From Aureibaculum algae (lineage in GTDB: Bacteria; Bacteroidota; Bacteroidia; Flavobacteriales; Flavobacteriaceae), in the NCBI RefSeq assembly GCF_006065315.1, contig NZ_CP040749.1:1-64000 (forward strand): a stretch of 64,000 bases of DNA, given 5' to 3'. Shown one piece after another: positions 34,999 to 43,186 of this stretch (positions are counted from its first letter, which is position 1; each line of letters begins with the position of its first letter). The notes beneath the pieces were generated by a model. The model had not been told where the DNA came from. It ran no database searches and saw only the letters and a list, made by a program, of their open reading frames with translations. The position numbers and the translations under genes are program-made.

Positions 34999-36204
34999 AT
35001 GAAGTTTGCTATAATAAAAGAAGTAAAAAGTCCGCCAGATCGTCGTGTGGTTTTATCGCCTGAGGCTTGTTGTCAGTTATTAGAAACTTATCCTAATACA
35101 GAAGTGGTTGTTCAACCTTCTGATATTAGAGTTTTTAAAGATGAAGAATATAGAGCGTTAGGTATTTCGGTTTCTGAAGATGTTTCAGATTGCGATGTGA
35201 TGTTGGGTGTAAAAGAAGCTACCATTGATAGTTTAATTGCCAACAAATCTTATTTTTTCTTTTCACATACTATAAAAAAACAACCCTATAACAGAGCGTT
35301 GTTAAAGGCCATTCTCGATAAAAACATTACTTTTTATGATCACGAAACGGTTACTGATAGCCGTGGGAATCGATTAATAGGTTTTGGATATTACGCAGGA
35401 ATTGTTGGGGCCTATAATGCTATTAGAGCATATGGTCTTAAATTTGGTGGTATAAATTTGCCAAATGCAGACAGTTTAAAAGATGGAAAAGAATTAGAGG
35501 AGGAATTAAAGAAAATTAAAGTACCTGCAATTAAAATTGTGGTAACTGGTACAGGAAAGGTAGGTACAGGAGTAAAAGAAATTTTAGAGATATTAAAAAT
35601 TAAAGAAGTTTCAGTTAATGACTATTTAGAAAACGAATTTAATGAACCTGTTTATGTGCAATTAGATGCTTTAGATTATAATGCTCGTAAAGACGGACAG
35701 GAATTAGATAAATATGATTTTTTCGAAAACCCGAGCGAGTACGAATCAACATTTATGCGTTTTGCAGCGGTAAGTGAATTGTATATTGCGGCCCATTTTT
35801 ATGGTGAAGGTGCTCCGTATATAATTACACATGACAACACAAAATCAGATACTTTTAATATAAAAGTAATTGCAGATATTAGTTGTGATATTGATGGTCC
35901 GGTTGCACCAACTATCCGACCTTCTACAATTGCTGATCCAGTTTATGGGTACAATCCTGAAACGAGTCAAGAGATTGATTATAAAGATGCTAAGGCTATC
36001 GTTGTAATGGCAGTAGATAATTTGCCTTGCGAATTACCTGATAATGCGAGTCGCGGATTTGGAAACATGTTTTTGAAAGATGTAATTCCGGCATTTTTTA
36101 ATGATGATAAAGATGGTGTTTTACAGCGAGCAAAAATGACCGAGAACGGTAAGCTCACTGAAAATTTTAAATACCTTCAATATTACGTTGACGGTAAAGA
36201 ATAA
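34999..36204 (+). CDS. Saccharopine/alanine-dehydrogenase-type NAD(P) oxidoreductase
   Basis: 401 residues. The N-terminal half matches the alanine dehydrogenase/transhydrogenase N domain (IKEVKSPPDRRVVLSPE, GVKEATIDSL, FFSHTIKKQPYNR). A Rossmann motif follows at about residue 183 (VVTGTGKVGTGVKEIL), and VIADISCDIDGPVAPTIRPSTIADPVYGY near residue 300 is typical of lysine-forming saccharopine dehydrogenases. No lysine-pathway gene lies nearby, so the substrate stays open: saccharopine, alanine or another imino acid. Single gene, followed by a short repeat. Family call is secure. Confidence 0.8.
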   Translation: MKFAIIKEVKSPPDRRVVLSPEACCQLLETYPNTEVVVQPSDIRVFKDEEYRALGISVSEDVSDCDVMLGVKEATIDSLIANKSYFFFSHTIKKQPYNRALLKAILDKNITFYDHETVTDSRGNRLIGFGYYAGIVGAYNAIRAYGLKFGGINLPNADSLKDGKELEEELKKIKVPAIKIVVTGTGKVGTGVKEILEILKIKEVSVNDYLENEFNEPVYVQLDALDYNARKDGQELDKYDFFENPSEYESTFMRFAAVSELYIAAHFYGEGAPYIITHDNTKSDTFNIKVIADISCDIDGPVAPTIRPSTIADPVYGYNPETSQEIDYKDAKAIVVMAVDNLPCELPDNASRGFGNMFLKDVIPAFFNDDKDGVLQRAKMTENGKLTENFKYLQYYVDGKE

Positions 36205-36218
36205 AATACAAATTAATT

Positions 36219-36250
36219 GTCCCCTCGAGGGGACTTTAGGGGTGTCTAGG
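36219..36250. repeat. Short dispersed-type palindrome
   Basis: GTCCCCTCGAGGGGAC (36219-36234) is a perfect 16-bp palindrome, followed by TTTAGGGGTG. A related GC-rich hairpin occurs after the AsmA gene at 48789. Such CCCCT/AGGGG elements recur between genes in flavobacteria and may serve as terminators or mRNA ends. Confidence 0.55.
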
Positions 36251-36261
36251 CACTAACTATA

Positions 36262-36483
36262 ATGCAAGACAAACAATTTCTTATCGATTTAGCCAACACT
36301 AAAATGCCATATGGTAAATTTAAAGGGAGAGACCTTATCGATTTGCCAGAGCATTATATCGTTTGGTATCATGCCAAAGGTTTCCCGAAAGGAAAATTAG
36401 GGATGATGCTCGGCTTAGTTTATGAATTAAAACTAAATGGCTTAGAGCATTTAGTAAAAGAGATAAAAAGGAGGGACAGTTAA
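36262..36483 (+). CDS. DUF3820-family small protein
   Basis: 73 residues matching the whole DUF3820 domain: KMPYGKFKGRDLIDLPEHYI, WYHAKGFPKGKLGMMLGLVYELKLNG and a charged C-terminus. The family is widespread, cytoplasmic and has no proven function. It stands alone 58 bp after the oxidoreductase gene, with the palindrome at 36219 between them. Confidence 0.88.
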   Translation: MQDKQFLIDLANTKMPYGKFKGRDLIDLPEHYIVWYHAKGFPKGKLGMMLGLVYELKLNGLEHLVKEIKRRDS

Positions 36484-36525
36484 GGGATGCTAAAAAAGTC
36501 AAGATTTAGATTATTTTTACGATAA

Positions 36526-37089
36526 TCAAATCAATTTTAATATACTTTCTCCTAGAAATATATAGCACGCTACAAGAATTGACTCCCCAATAAAAATGGC
36601 TGAAATGTATTTTATAAAGTTCATGCGTGTAGAGCCGGCAATATAGCAAATTAAGTCTGTTGGGACTAAAGGGAAAAAAGACCAACCGAGAACTACCCAA
36701 AACCCATGTTTGTCTAATTTTTCTATTATTTTGGTTTTTCTTGAATTATGTTTTTGACCAAAAAGGTTTCCAAATTCTAAGAATTTAGAAGCAAAATAAA
36801 GGTAAATGGAAGTAGTCATTATTCCAAACATGGAGATCCAAAACACAGTCCAAGGTGATTCTGGAAAAAGAAGAACGCCAGCAAAAATAAATGGAGTAGA
36901 CGGTAATAAAAATAAACCGCGGATTAGACAAATTCCAATATAAGTTGAAAATATTTTCGTAGAATTTTCTTTTACAAAGGCAGAAATCGAGTCATGAGTA
37001 AATTTCTCCGGATATAAAAAGAATAAGGCCAACCCTATAAGTACAAGTGCTACCCAAAAAATTCTAAGATAAATTTTTGTCTTCTTCAA
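36526..37089 (-). CDS. TVP38/TMEM64-family (VTT-domain) membrane protein
   Basis: 187 residues with about five membrane helices and the VTT/SNARE-associated core: GLFLLPSTPFIFAGVLLFP, then after a cytosolic loop SFFPLVPTDLICYIAGSTRM. DedA-superfamily proteins of this type are lipid scramblases or flippases, or help keep membrane potential; the bacterial TVP38 branch is not functionally settled. It is the last gene of the minus-strand membrane operon, starting exactly where the 132-residue gene ends. Confidence 0.85.
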   Translation of the reverse strand: MKKTKIYLRIFWVALVLIGLALFFLYPEKFTHDSISAFVKENSTKIFSTYIGICLIRGLFLLPSTPFIFAGVLLFPESPWTVFWISMFGIMTTSIYLYFASKFLEFGNLFGQKHNSRKTKIIEKLDKHGFWVVLGWSFFPLVPTDLICYIAGSTRMNFIKYISAIFIGESILVACYIFLGESILKLI

Positions 37090-37488
37090 TTACTTTGAAT
37101 TATTTTTATTCGTGTTCAACATAAAAAACCACATCCATGCAAACATTGCTGTTATATAGGCAATGCCGAGAATAACAAATGCAGCTATAAAATCAGTTAT
37201 TATAGTGAACATTAAACAGAATGAAAAAGATAAAATTGCATATAAAGGGAAAAATTTCTTACCTATTTTAGGTAATTGATCTTTTTTTCCAAGATAGTAA
37301 AAGGGAACAATGGTAAAACTTACGCCTAGCATACTAAGAATAAAACTTACGATTAGGCAAATAGGTAGAAAAGGGAGAGCGTCTAAAATTCGCCCTTCAT
37401 TTAAACCAAGTATAACGAAGTAGAGTAAGGATGCTGCTAAGAGTGCTGACTTAAAGGCTGTCTTTATTATTCGTGCACTAATATTCAT
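37090..37488 (-). CDS. Small four-helix membrane protein of unknown function
   Basis: 132 residues with four predicted membrane helices (about 14-30, 38-64, 79-98 and 103-124). No named domain recognised. It overlaps the DUF4173 gene by 4 bp and abuts the TVP38 gene, so all three are translated as a unit. It may be a membrane partner of the DUF4173 protein; no other evidence. Confidence 0.75.
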   Translation of the reverse strand: MNISARIIKTAFKSALLAASLLYFVILGLNEGRILDALPFLPICLIVSFILSMLGVSFTIVPFYYLGKKDQLPKIGKKFFPLYAILSFSFCLMFTIITDFIAAFVILGIAYITAMFAWMWFFMLNTNKNNSK

Positions 37489-38882
37489 GGCTTAAGTATT
37501 AAATTATCAAAAACGAGTTCCTGCCAATTATTGTTTTCTAAATTTTCACAATACTGATTGTATTTATGAGTTATTTTATTTTGAGCTGATATTGGTGGTT
37601 CATTTGTAAGAACATCTACATATTCTTTAAGTGTAAACGTGTTATTATCGGACAAGTCTATTAAATAATCAAAGTCTATGTGCTCTGCGTGTTGTGTGTT
37701 ATATTTTGTGATTAATTTATCCCAATTTATGGTAGAGGAGACAAGTAAAGCAACAAACCCAATACTGATATTTCTACGACAAAGAAACCAGAAATTATAG
37801 GTAGCATATACTTTTATAAAAGTGGTTATTAAGCCAATTATTGATAACAATAAATATATAAAAACACCTATTCTTTTGTAGGTTAAACCATGATAATTAA
37901 CATAGAGATTGTTTTTATACGCTGTGAATAAAATAAGGAAAATGTTAAGGGAAATCCACAGTGTGGTTAGTGTTTTTAAGTTTTTGTTTTTCTTATAAAA
38001 GTTGAGGTTTCCTCTAAAAAAGTAAAGTATGATAGCGATGGCAAAAACTATTGATGTTATTAAGGCATAGACACCTTCATGAACGGCTTTTGAGAGGTCT
38101 GACGCATTTAGGTCAGTCAGATGGGTTAAATAAATAGTATCGGTAACTAAGAAGAATATAATAAGCATATTTAAGAGGACAAGTAAAATGATTCCCAACT
38201 GGTTTTCTTGACCTAAGTTTTCATTAGATTGTGGTTTTATGTCATCTTTGTTGAGATTATTATCTGTTTTTAAGTCGAAAGCTGTAGCCGATTCAATTGT
38301 AATTGGACTTGTAATGTTTAACAGTAAAAAATAGCCTAATGTGGTAAATAAGATCCACTGAAAGTTGATAAAGCTAAAGTCTATTTTATTTAAAAGTTCA
38401 TCAAAATAGGGATTAGCACTTCGGTATAGGATTACAAATATGAGCAACACTATTGTTGGTATTCCAATCATTTTTAGCCAGTAAACATAATCGATGCTTT
38501 TCTTTTTTACGGCTTCTGTCTCTTCTAAGAAACGATTGTAATACATGGAGAAACCCGAAGCGATTGAAGAGAAAAAGCCATTAAGGAGTTGAATGTAAAC
38601 GGAGGAGTTTACTTCACTTACTGTTCCTAAAAGATAAAAAAAGGCAACAATGCTCGATATTACACTTAACGTAGCGTTGTAAATAAAGACAAAGGTTGCG
38701 GTGGCTAGAAAAACGAGTGCAGTGGTTAGCACCTTTGTTGTTTTAAACTGCTTGTTATTAAATATAAAGAGTAGTGCTATTGTAAGCATTGAGAATAATA
38801 GGAAATTTAAACCAATATTCTGCTTAAAGAATAATAAGCTAAAGATTAGAGAACTAGCGATTAATGGAATGTTTTTGTTCAT
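37485..38882 (-). CDS. DUF4173 polytopic membrane protein
   Basis: 465 residues with about ten membrane helices. The DUF4173 hallmarks are visible in the C-terminal half: LTHLTDLNASDLSKAVHEGVYALI, YKRIGVFIYLLLSIIGLITTFIKVY and a final soluble part with INWDKLITKYN and HIDFDYLIDLSDNN. The family has no known activity. The gene heads the second half of the operon and has its own palindromic operator at 38902-38920, matching the one at the head of the operon. Confidence 0.82.
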   Translation of the reverse strand: MNKNIPLIASSLIFSLLFFKQNIGLNFLLFSMLTIALLFIFNNKQFKTTKVLTTALVFLATATFVFIYNATLSVISSIVAFFYLLGTVSEVNSSVYIQLLNGFFSSIASGFSMYYNRFLEETEAVKKKSIDYVYWLKMIGIPTIVLLIFVILYRSANPYFDELLNKIDFSFINFQWILFTTLGYFLLLNITSPITIESATAFDLKTDNNLNKDDIKPQSNENLGQENQLGIILLVLLNMLIIFFLVTDTIYLTHLTDLNASDLSKAVHEGVYALITSIVFAIAIILYFFRGNLNFYKKNKNLKTLTTLWISLNIFLILFTAYKNNLYVNYHGLTYKRIGVFIYLLLSIIGLITTFIKVYATYNFWFLCRRNISIGFVALLVSSTINWDKLITKYNTQHAEHIDFDYLIDLSDNNTFTLKEYVDVLTNEPPISAQNKITHKYNQYCENLENNNWQELVFDNLILKP

Positions 38883-38901
38883 GTTTCATTTATTTTAAAA
38901 G

Positions 38902-38921
38902 CACTTTGAAATACAAAGTGA
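38902..38921 (-). promoter_or_regulatory. Palindromic operator upstream of the DUF4173 gene
   Basis: CACTTTG-AAATA-CAAAGTG is a perfect 7-bp inverted repeat with a 5-bp spacer. On the minus strand its right half forms TCACTTTG, close to the -7 consensus. The same palindrome core lies at 39886-39902, the other promoter of this gene set. Confidence 0.6.
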
Positions 38922-38935
38922 TTAGATAAAAAATT

Positions 38936-39235
38936 TTAAGGTTTATTATTGATGATTCGTTCTAAGGCGGTTAAATGCTTTTTGAATTCTAATGTACCTA
39001 AATGTGTAGCATTATATTTTGTATTGGTTTTCTTACCAATAAATGATTTTCTTATTTTAATATAATCTGCTTTTTCTAACGCTTTAATATGACTCGCTAA
39101 ATTACCATCGGTAACATCAAGCAATTCTTTTAACGTATTAAAGTCGAGGGTGTCATTAACCATTAAAGCAGACATAATTCCTAGTCTGATTCTATGATCA
39201 AAGAGTTTGTTTATATTTTTAATTATGTCTTTCAC
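38936..39235 (-). CDS. Small winged-helix transcriptional regulator
   Basis: 99 residues, entirely a winged-helix domain of the HTH_34/MarR-like type: HRIRLGIMSALMVNDTLDFNTLKELLDVTDGN as the helix-turn-helix, LASHIKALEKADYIKI and a basic wing KSFIGKKTNTKYNAT. No sensor domain. It starts 2 bp after the upstream membrane-protein gene and is followed by the DUF4173 gene. The two matching palindromes flanking it are the natural candidates for its binding sites. Confidence 0.88.
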   Translation of the reverse strand: MKDIIKNINKLFDHRIRLGIMSALMVNDTLDFNTLKELLDVTDGNLASHIKALEKADYIKIRKSFIGKKTNTKYNATHLGTLEFKKHLTALERIINNKP

Positions 39236-39237
39236 TT

Positions 39238-39876
39238 TTAATTCCGCTCCATTTTAAAATACATTAATGCACCATAAATAATATGTAGAATGCCAAATCC
39301 AAGGATCCAAAATAACAATCCATTACCAAAAAACACCAAGGCTAACAATCCTAATAATATTTCTAACACTCCTAAAAACCGGACTTGACTTAATGTGTAT
39401 TTGCTAGCATTTATTAAAGCTAATCCATAAAATATCAGAGCAGCTGGTGCAGCAATACCATAAATACCTTTTTGAATTAAAAGAAAGATAAATACCCCTC
39501 CTGTAATCATTGGTATTGCAAAACTACTAATTAGTTGGCGAGAAGCTGGTGTCCAAATGTTTTCATTATTCTTTTTTGCCTTTTGCTTTGTTAAAAAATA
39601 GGCTGAAATGACAGATAAAAAAGCGACAATTAAGGCAACCCCTATTAATGAATTTTTTAAAGAGCTAAGTGTTGTATAGTTCGTTTTTAGAATTTCAGTA
39701 GAATAGTCAAAATTATAATTAGCATCTCCTAATAACAAGTAGGCAATGTATGCCCCAAGTAAAGCATAGGTTCCTGCCAATATTCCTGAGAGTCCACTTA
39801 ATGAAATAAACCGTGTTGAACGGTTCATGATATCTTTAATCTCTGAAATGTCTTTTAAATAATCTTTCTCACTCAT
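39238..39876 (-). CDS. Membrane protein co-encoded with the winged-helix regulator
   Basis: 212 residues. A short soluble N-terminus (KDISEIKDIMNRSTRF) precedes about six hydrophobic helices. In flavobacteria proteins like this are usually found directly before a small winged-helix regulator, but I know of no function. It is the first gene of the operon and carries a strong promoter overlapped by the palindrome at 39886-39902. The membrane protein may be the signal input for the regulator; that is inference. Confidence 0.75.
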   Translation of the reverse strand: MSEKDYLKDISEIKDIMNRSTRFISLSGLSGILAGTYALLGAYIAYLLLGDANYNFDYSTEILKTNYTTLSSLKNSLIGVALIVAFLSVISAYFLTKQKAKKNNENIWTPASRQLISSFAIPMITGGVFIFLLIQKGIYGIAAPAALIFYGLALINASKYTLSQVRFLGVLEILLGLLALVFFGNGLLFWILGFGILHIIYGALMYFKMERN

Positions 39877-39885
39877 AATAAAAGT

Positions 39886-39926
39886 ACTTTGAAATGCAAA
39901 GTTAATAGAATATTTGAAATGTGCAA
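39886..39926 (-). promoter_or_regulatory. Promoter with overlapping palindromic operator
   Basis: Minus strand TTG (39924-39926), 19 nt, TAACTTTG (39897-39904): an ideal flavobacterial -33/-7 pair. The -7 box is half of the palindrome ACTTTG-AAATG-CAAAGT (39886-39902), so a protein bound there would block polymerase. The arms match those at 38902-38920. Confidence 0.7.
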
Positions 39927-39977
39927 GAATTTATTTACTTTGTGATTATTAAATGGCATGAATTAATTTTTTGAATT

Positions 39978-40343
39978 ATGAACCCAGCAGAAAATTACAT
40001 TTTAAATCAACCTGAACCTTATCGATCTATAGTATTGCACTTACAGATAATTATTGAAAAAATTATTTCGGAAGTTGATTTAAAATACAAATACAGAATT
40101 CCCTTTTATTATATAGACAAAAGACCATTTTGTTATTTGAATGTAAGTAAAAGCGAGCAATTTGTAGATTTAGGCTTTTGGAATGGAGCTCATTTAACGG
40201 CTCATTTAGAACTTTTAACAACAGCCAAGCGTAAAGTAATTAAATCATTACGATATTCCTCATTGGAAGAAATTGATGAAACTATTTTAATAAATGTACT
40301 TAAAGATGCTTATTCAGTTAAGGATAAAATGTTTAACCATTAG
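39978..40343 (+). CDS. DUF1801-domain protein
   Basis: 121 residues matching the DUF1801 (YdhG-like) fold: NPAENYILNQPEPYRSIVLHLQ, EVDLKYKYRIPFYYIDKRPFCYLNV, and FVDLGFWNGAHL. Related to the frataxin-like YjbR group; cytoplasmic with no proven role. Single gene, divergent from the membrane operon and closed by the hairpin at 40395-40417. Confidence 0.82.
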   Translation: MNPAENYILNQPEPYRSIVLHLQIIIEKIISEVDLKYKYRIPFYYIDKRPFCYLNVSKSEQFVDLGFWNGAHLTAHLELLTTAKRKVIKSLRYSSLEEIDETILINVLKDAYSVKDKMFNH

Positions 40344-40394
40344 CATTTAAAGCATAGCAATAATTGCTGAATAATTTAGCTAAAAAAAATCACA

Positions 40395-40417
40395 TTTTAG
40401 AGATTAATTCTCTAAAA
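40395..40417 (+). terminator. Hairpin after the DUF1801 gene
   Basis: TTTTAGAGA / TCTCTAAAA, a perfect 9-bp stem with a 5-nt loop, 50 bp past the stop. There is no strong T-run after it, so termination efficiency is uncertain. Confidence 0.55.
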
Positions 40418-40481
40418 AGTTTTCAACCTCTCATTGTTATTAAAATTCAAAACCTATTCAGGAACATGTAAATTTCTAGGT

Positions 40482-40489
40482 TAATTTTG
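40482..40489 (+). promoter_or_regulatory. Predicted nrdJ promoter -7 box
   Basis: TAATTTTG matches TAnnTTTG exactly and lies 30 bp before the nrdJ ATG. No clear -33 TTG at the usual distance. Confidence 0.4.
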
Positions 40490-40518
40490 ACAGCTCTAAA
40501 TATCAATAAAAATCGATT

Positions 40519-43074
40519 ATGTCTGTAGAAATTACCAAAATCAAAGCTGAAATTTATGATTATCAAGAAGTTTTAGAAAGCTCATTAGCCTATTTTAAAG
40601 GTGACGAACTAGCTGCTACTACTTGGATTAACAAGTATTGTCTCAAAGACAAAACTGGAAACTATAAGGAGAAATCTCCTGATGAGATGCATTTACGTAT
40701 GGCGGAGGAGTTTGGTAGAATTGAAAAAAATTACATTCCAACAGACAAAGTTTCAGATAATTTATCTACATATGGAAAAGCGAGAAAACCATTAACCACA
40801 GAAAAAATATATGATCTTTTTAAAGATTTTAAATATGTAATTCCACAAGGAAGTGTGATGTTCGGTTTGGGTAATAAAGAAGTAATTGCTTCACTTTCTA
40901 ATTGTATTGTGGTACCATCAGTAGTAGATTCATATGGAGGTGTTTGTTATACCGATCAGCAATTAGCACAATTATTTAAAAGACGTTGTGGAGTAGGAGT
41001 AGATTTATCTGAGTTACGTCCAAAAGATGCTTTGGTATCAAATGCGGCAGGAACTACTACTGGAGCCGTATCATTTATGGATAGGTTCTCAAATACAACA
41101 CGCGAAGTTGCTCAGAATGGTCGTCGGGGTGCGTTAATGTTAACCATGGACGTTGCTCATCCAGATATTGAAGACTTTATTACAATTAAACAAGACCTAA
41201 CTAAGATTACAGGTGCAAATATTTCTATCAGATTATCTGATGCGTTTATGAATGCTGTAGTAAACAATACAAAATTCACATTGCAATGGCCTATCGAAAG
41301 TTCAGAACCAAAATATACCAAAGAAATTGATGCTAATGAATTATGGGAAAAAATTATAACATGTGCTCATAATTCAGCTGAACCTGGTCTGATATTTTGG
41401 GATAGACAGCATCACTATTCTACCTCATCAGTGTATCCTGAATTTAAAAATAGTTCTACAAATCCATGTTCTGAAATTGCAATGCAAGGTGGCGACAGTT
41501 GTCGTTTAATTGCAGTTAATTTGTTCAGTTTTGTAGAAGATCCATATACTAAAAAAGCAAAATTCAATTATAAAAAATTCTACGAGGTTGTATATGAATC
41601 GCAACGCTTAATGGATGATTTAGTTGATTTAGAATTGGAGGCTGCAGATAAAATTTTAGCAAAAATTGAAGCAGACCCTGAACCTGATCATATCAAACGT
41701 ACAGAAAGAGAAATTTGGGAATTATTATCAGAAACTGGTAAAAAAGGAAGAAGAACTGGTCTAGGTTTTACTGCTTTAGCAGATGCTATTGCCGCTTTGG
41801 GAATAAAATTTGATACAGATGAAGCTTTATCAGTGGTTGATGCCATAATGAAGAAAAAATTCGTAGCTGAATTTGACAGTAGTATTGATATGGCCATAAA
41901 CAGAGGGCAATTTGAAGTATTTAATAGAAACATTGAAGATACTTCTGAATTTGTTCAAATGATGAGTAATGAGTTTCCTGATTTGTATGATAGAATGATG
42001 CAAAACGGAAGAAGAAATATTTCAATTAGTACGGTGGCTCCAACAGGTTCATTAAGTATGTTGGCACAAGTATCATCAGGTATTGAACCTGTGTACATGT
42101 TATCTTATGTACGTCGTAGAAAAGTGAATACCAATGACGAAAATTCTAAAGTAGATTTTGTAGATGAATTAGGAGATGCTTTTGAAGAATTTACTGTTTA
42201 TCATAAAAAGTTTGAAACTTGGATGAACACCACAGGTAAAACTCAAGTTAAAGAAAGTCCATATGCAGGAGCAACTGCCCCTGAAATTGACTGGAACAAA
42301 CGTGTTGAAATGCAGGCTTTAGTTCAAAAATACACTACACATTCAATTAGTTCAACCATTAATTTAGCATCAGACGTTACTGTTGATAAGGTTGGAGATA
42401 TTTATATTGAATCTTGGAAGCAAGGCTTAAAAGGTATTACCGTATATAGAGATGGTTCAAGAAGTGGTATTTTGGTATCAACAGATGAAAAAAGCAAAGA
42501 AAAAAAGGAAGGATATCAAGAAGAAACTATAGTTGCTAAAAGACCAGATAGAATTGAAGCTGAAATTATTAGATTCCACAATGAATCAGAAAAATGGTTG
42601 GCAGTTATTGGATTAATTGATGGAAAACCTTACGAAATTTTTACAGGAAAAATGAAAGATGCCTTTAACCTACCACAATGGGTTGAAAAAGGTTGGGTAA
42701 TAAAAAATAGAGATGAACAAGACGAAGCCAGATACGATTTTCAATATATAGATAGTGATGGCTATAAAACAACTATTGAAGGATTGTCTAGATCTTTCAA
42801 TAAAGAATTTTGGAACTATGCCAAATTACTTTCTGGTGTGTTACGTCATGGTATGCCAATGCCATACGTGGTTGATTTAATTCAGAATCTAAATTTATAT
42901 GACGATCACATCAATACATGGAAAAATGGTGTTGCACGAGCTTTAAAACGCTTTATTCCTAAAGATGCCATACTAAAGGACAAAAAATGTAGCGAATGTG
43001 GCGATCCAGAAGGGTTGGTTTTTGAAGAAGGTTGTTTGAAATGCAAAAGTTGTGGAATGTCTAAGTGTGGGTAG
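40519..43074 (+). CDS. nrdJ: Adenosylcobalamin-dependent (class II) ribonucleotide reductase
   Basis: 851 residues; converts ribonucleotides to deoxyribonucleotides using a B12-derived radical, with no need for oxygen or a separate radical subunit. Key cysteines: C129 in LSNCIVVP, C317 (thiyl radical site) in NPCSEI with GDSCRLIAVNLFSFV after it, and the C-terminal redox tail with CSECG and CKSCGMSKCG. The STVAPTGSLSMLAQVSSGIEP loop matches RNR substrate-binding motifs. An additional roughly 170-residue region before the zinc-finger tail (from about 675) is typical of the Bacteroidetes form. No B12 riboswitch is visible upstream. Confidence 0.94.
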   Translation: MSVEITKIKAEIYDYQEVLESSLAYFKGDELAATTWINKYCLKDKTGNYKEKSPDEMHLRMAEEFGRIEKNYIPTDKVSDNLSTYGKARKPLTTEKIYDLFKDFKYVIPQGSVMFGLGNKEVIASLSNCIVVPSVVDSYGGVCYTDQQLAQLFKRRCGVGVDLSELRPKDALVSNAAGTTTGAVSFMDRFSNTTREVAQNGRRGALMLTMDVAHPDIEDFITIKQDLTKITGANISIRLSDAFMNAVVNNTKFTLQWPIESSEPKYTKEIDANELWEKIITCAHNSAEPGLIFWDRQHHYSTSSVYPEFKNSSTNPCSEIAMQGGDSCRLIAVNLFSFVEDPYTKKAKFNYKKFYEVVYESQRLMDDLVDLELEAADKILAKIEADPEPDHIKRTEREIWELLSETGKKGRRTGLGFTALADAIAALGIKFDTDEALSVVDAIMKKKFVAEFDSSIDMAINRGQFEVFNRNIEDTSEFVQMMSNEFPDLYDRMMQNGRRNISISTVAPTGSLSMLAQVSSGIEPVYMLSYVRRRKVNTNDENSKVDFVDELGDAFEEFTVYHKKFETWMNTTGKTQVKESPYAGATAPEIDWNKRVEMQALVQKYTTHSISSTINLASDVTVDKVGDIYIESWKQGLKGITVYRDGSRSGILVSTDEKSKEKKEGYQEETIVAKRPDRIEAEIIRFHNESEKWLAVIGLIDGKPYEIFTGKMKDAFNLPQWVEKGWVIKNRDEQDEARYDFQYIDSDGYKTTIEGLSRSFNKEFWNYAKLLSGVLRHGMPMPYVVDLIQNLNLYDDHINTWKNGVARALKRFIPKDAILKDKKCSECGDPEGLVFEEGCLKCKSCGMSKCG

Positions 43075-43090
43075 GTAAACAATTGTATTT

Positions 43091-43167
43091 TGTCATTCCG
43101 AGGTACGAGGAATCTTTTTAAATGTAATAACAAATATTAATGAGATTCCTCGTACCTCGGAATGACA
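43091..43167. repeat. Perfect 25-bp inverted repeat
   Basis: 43091-43115 and 43143-43167 are exact inverted copies (TGTCATTCCGAGGTACGAGG... inward), with a 27-bp loop, filling the space between convergent nrdJ and the transglutaminase gene. It resembles the ATTCCG...GGAAT dispersed elements of flavobacterial genomes and could also end both transcripts. Confidence 0.9.
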
Positions 43168-43186
43168 TCAAATTATAACTACTCTA

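Noticed and set aside
40344..40518. Cobalamin riboswitch before the B12-dependent reductase
   Set aside because: Only 175 bp, with no B12-box-like or multi-helix structure; just a short terminator hairpin and a -7 box.
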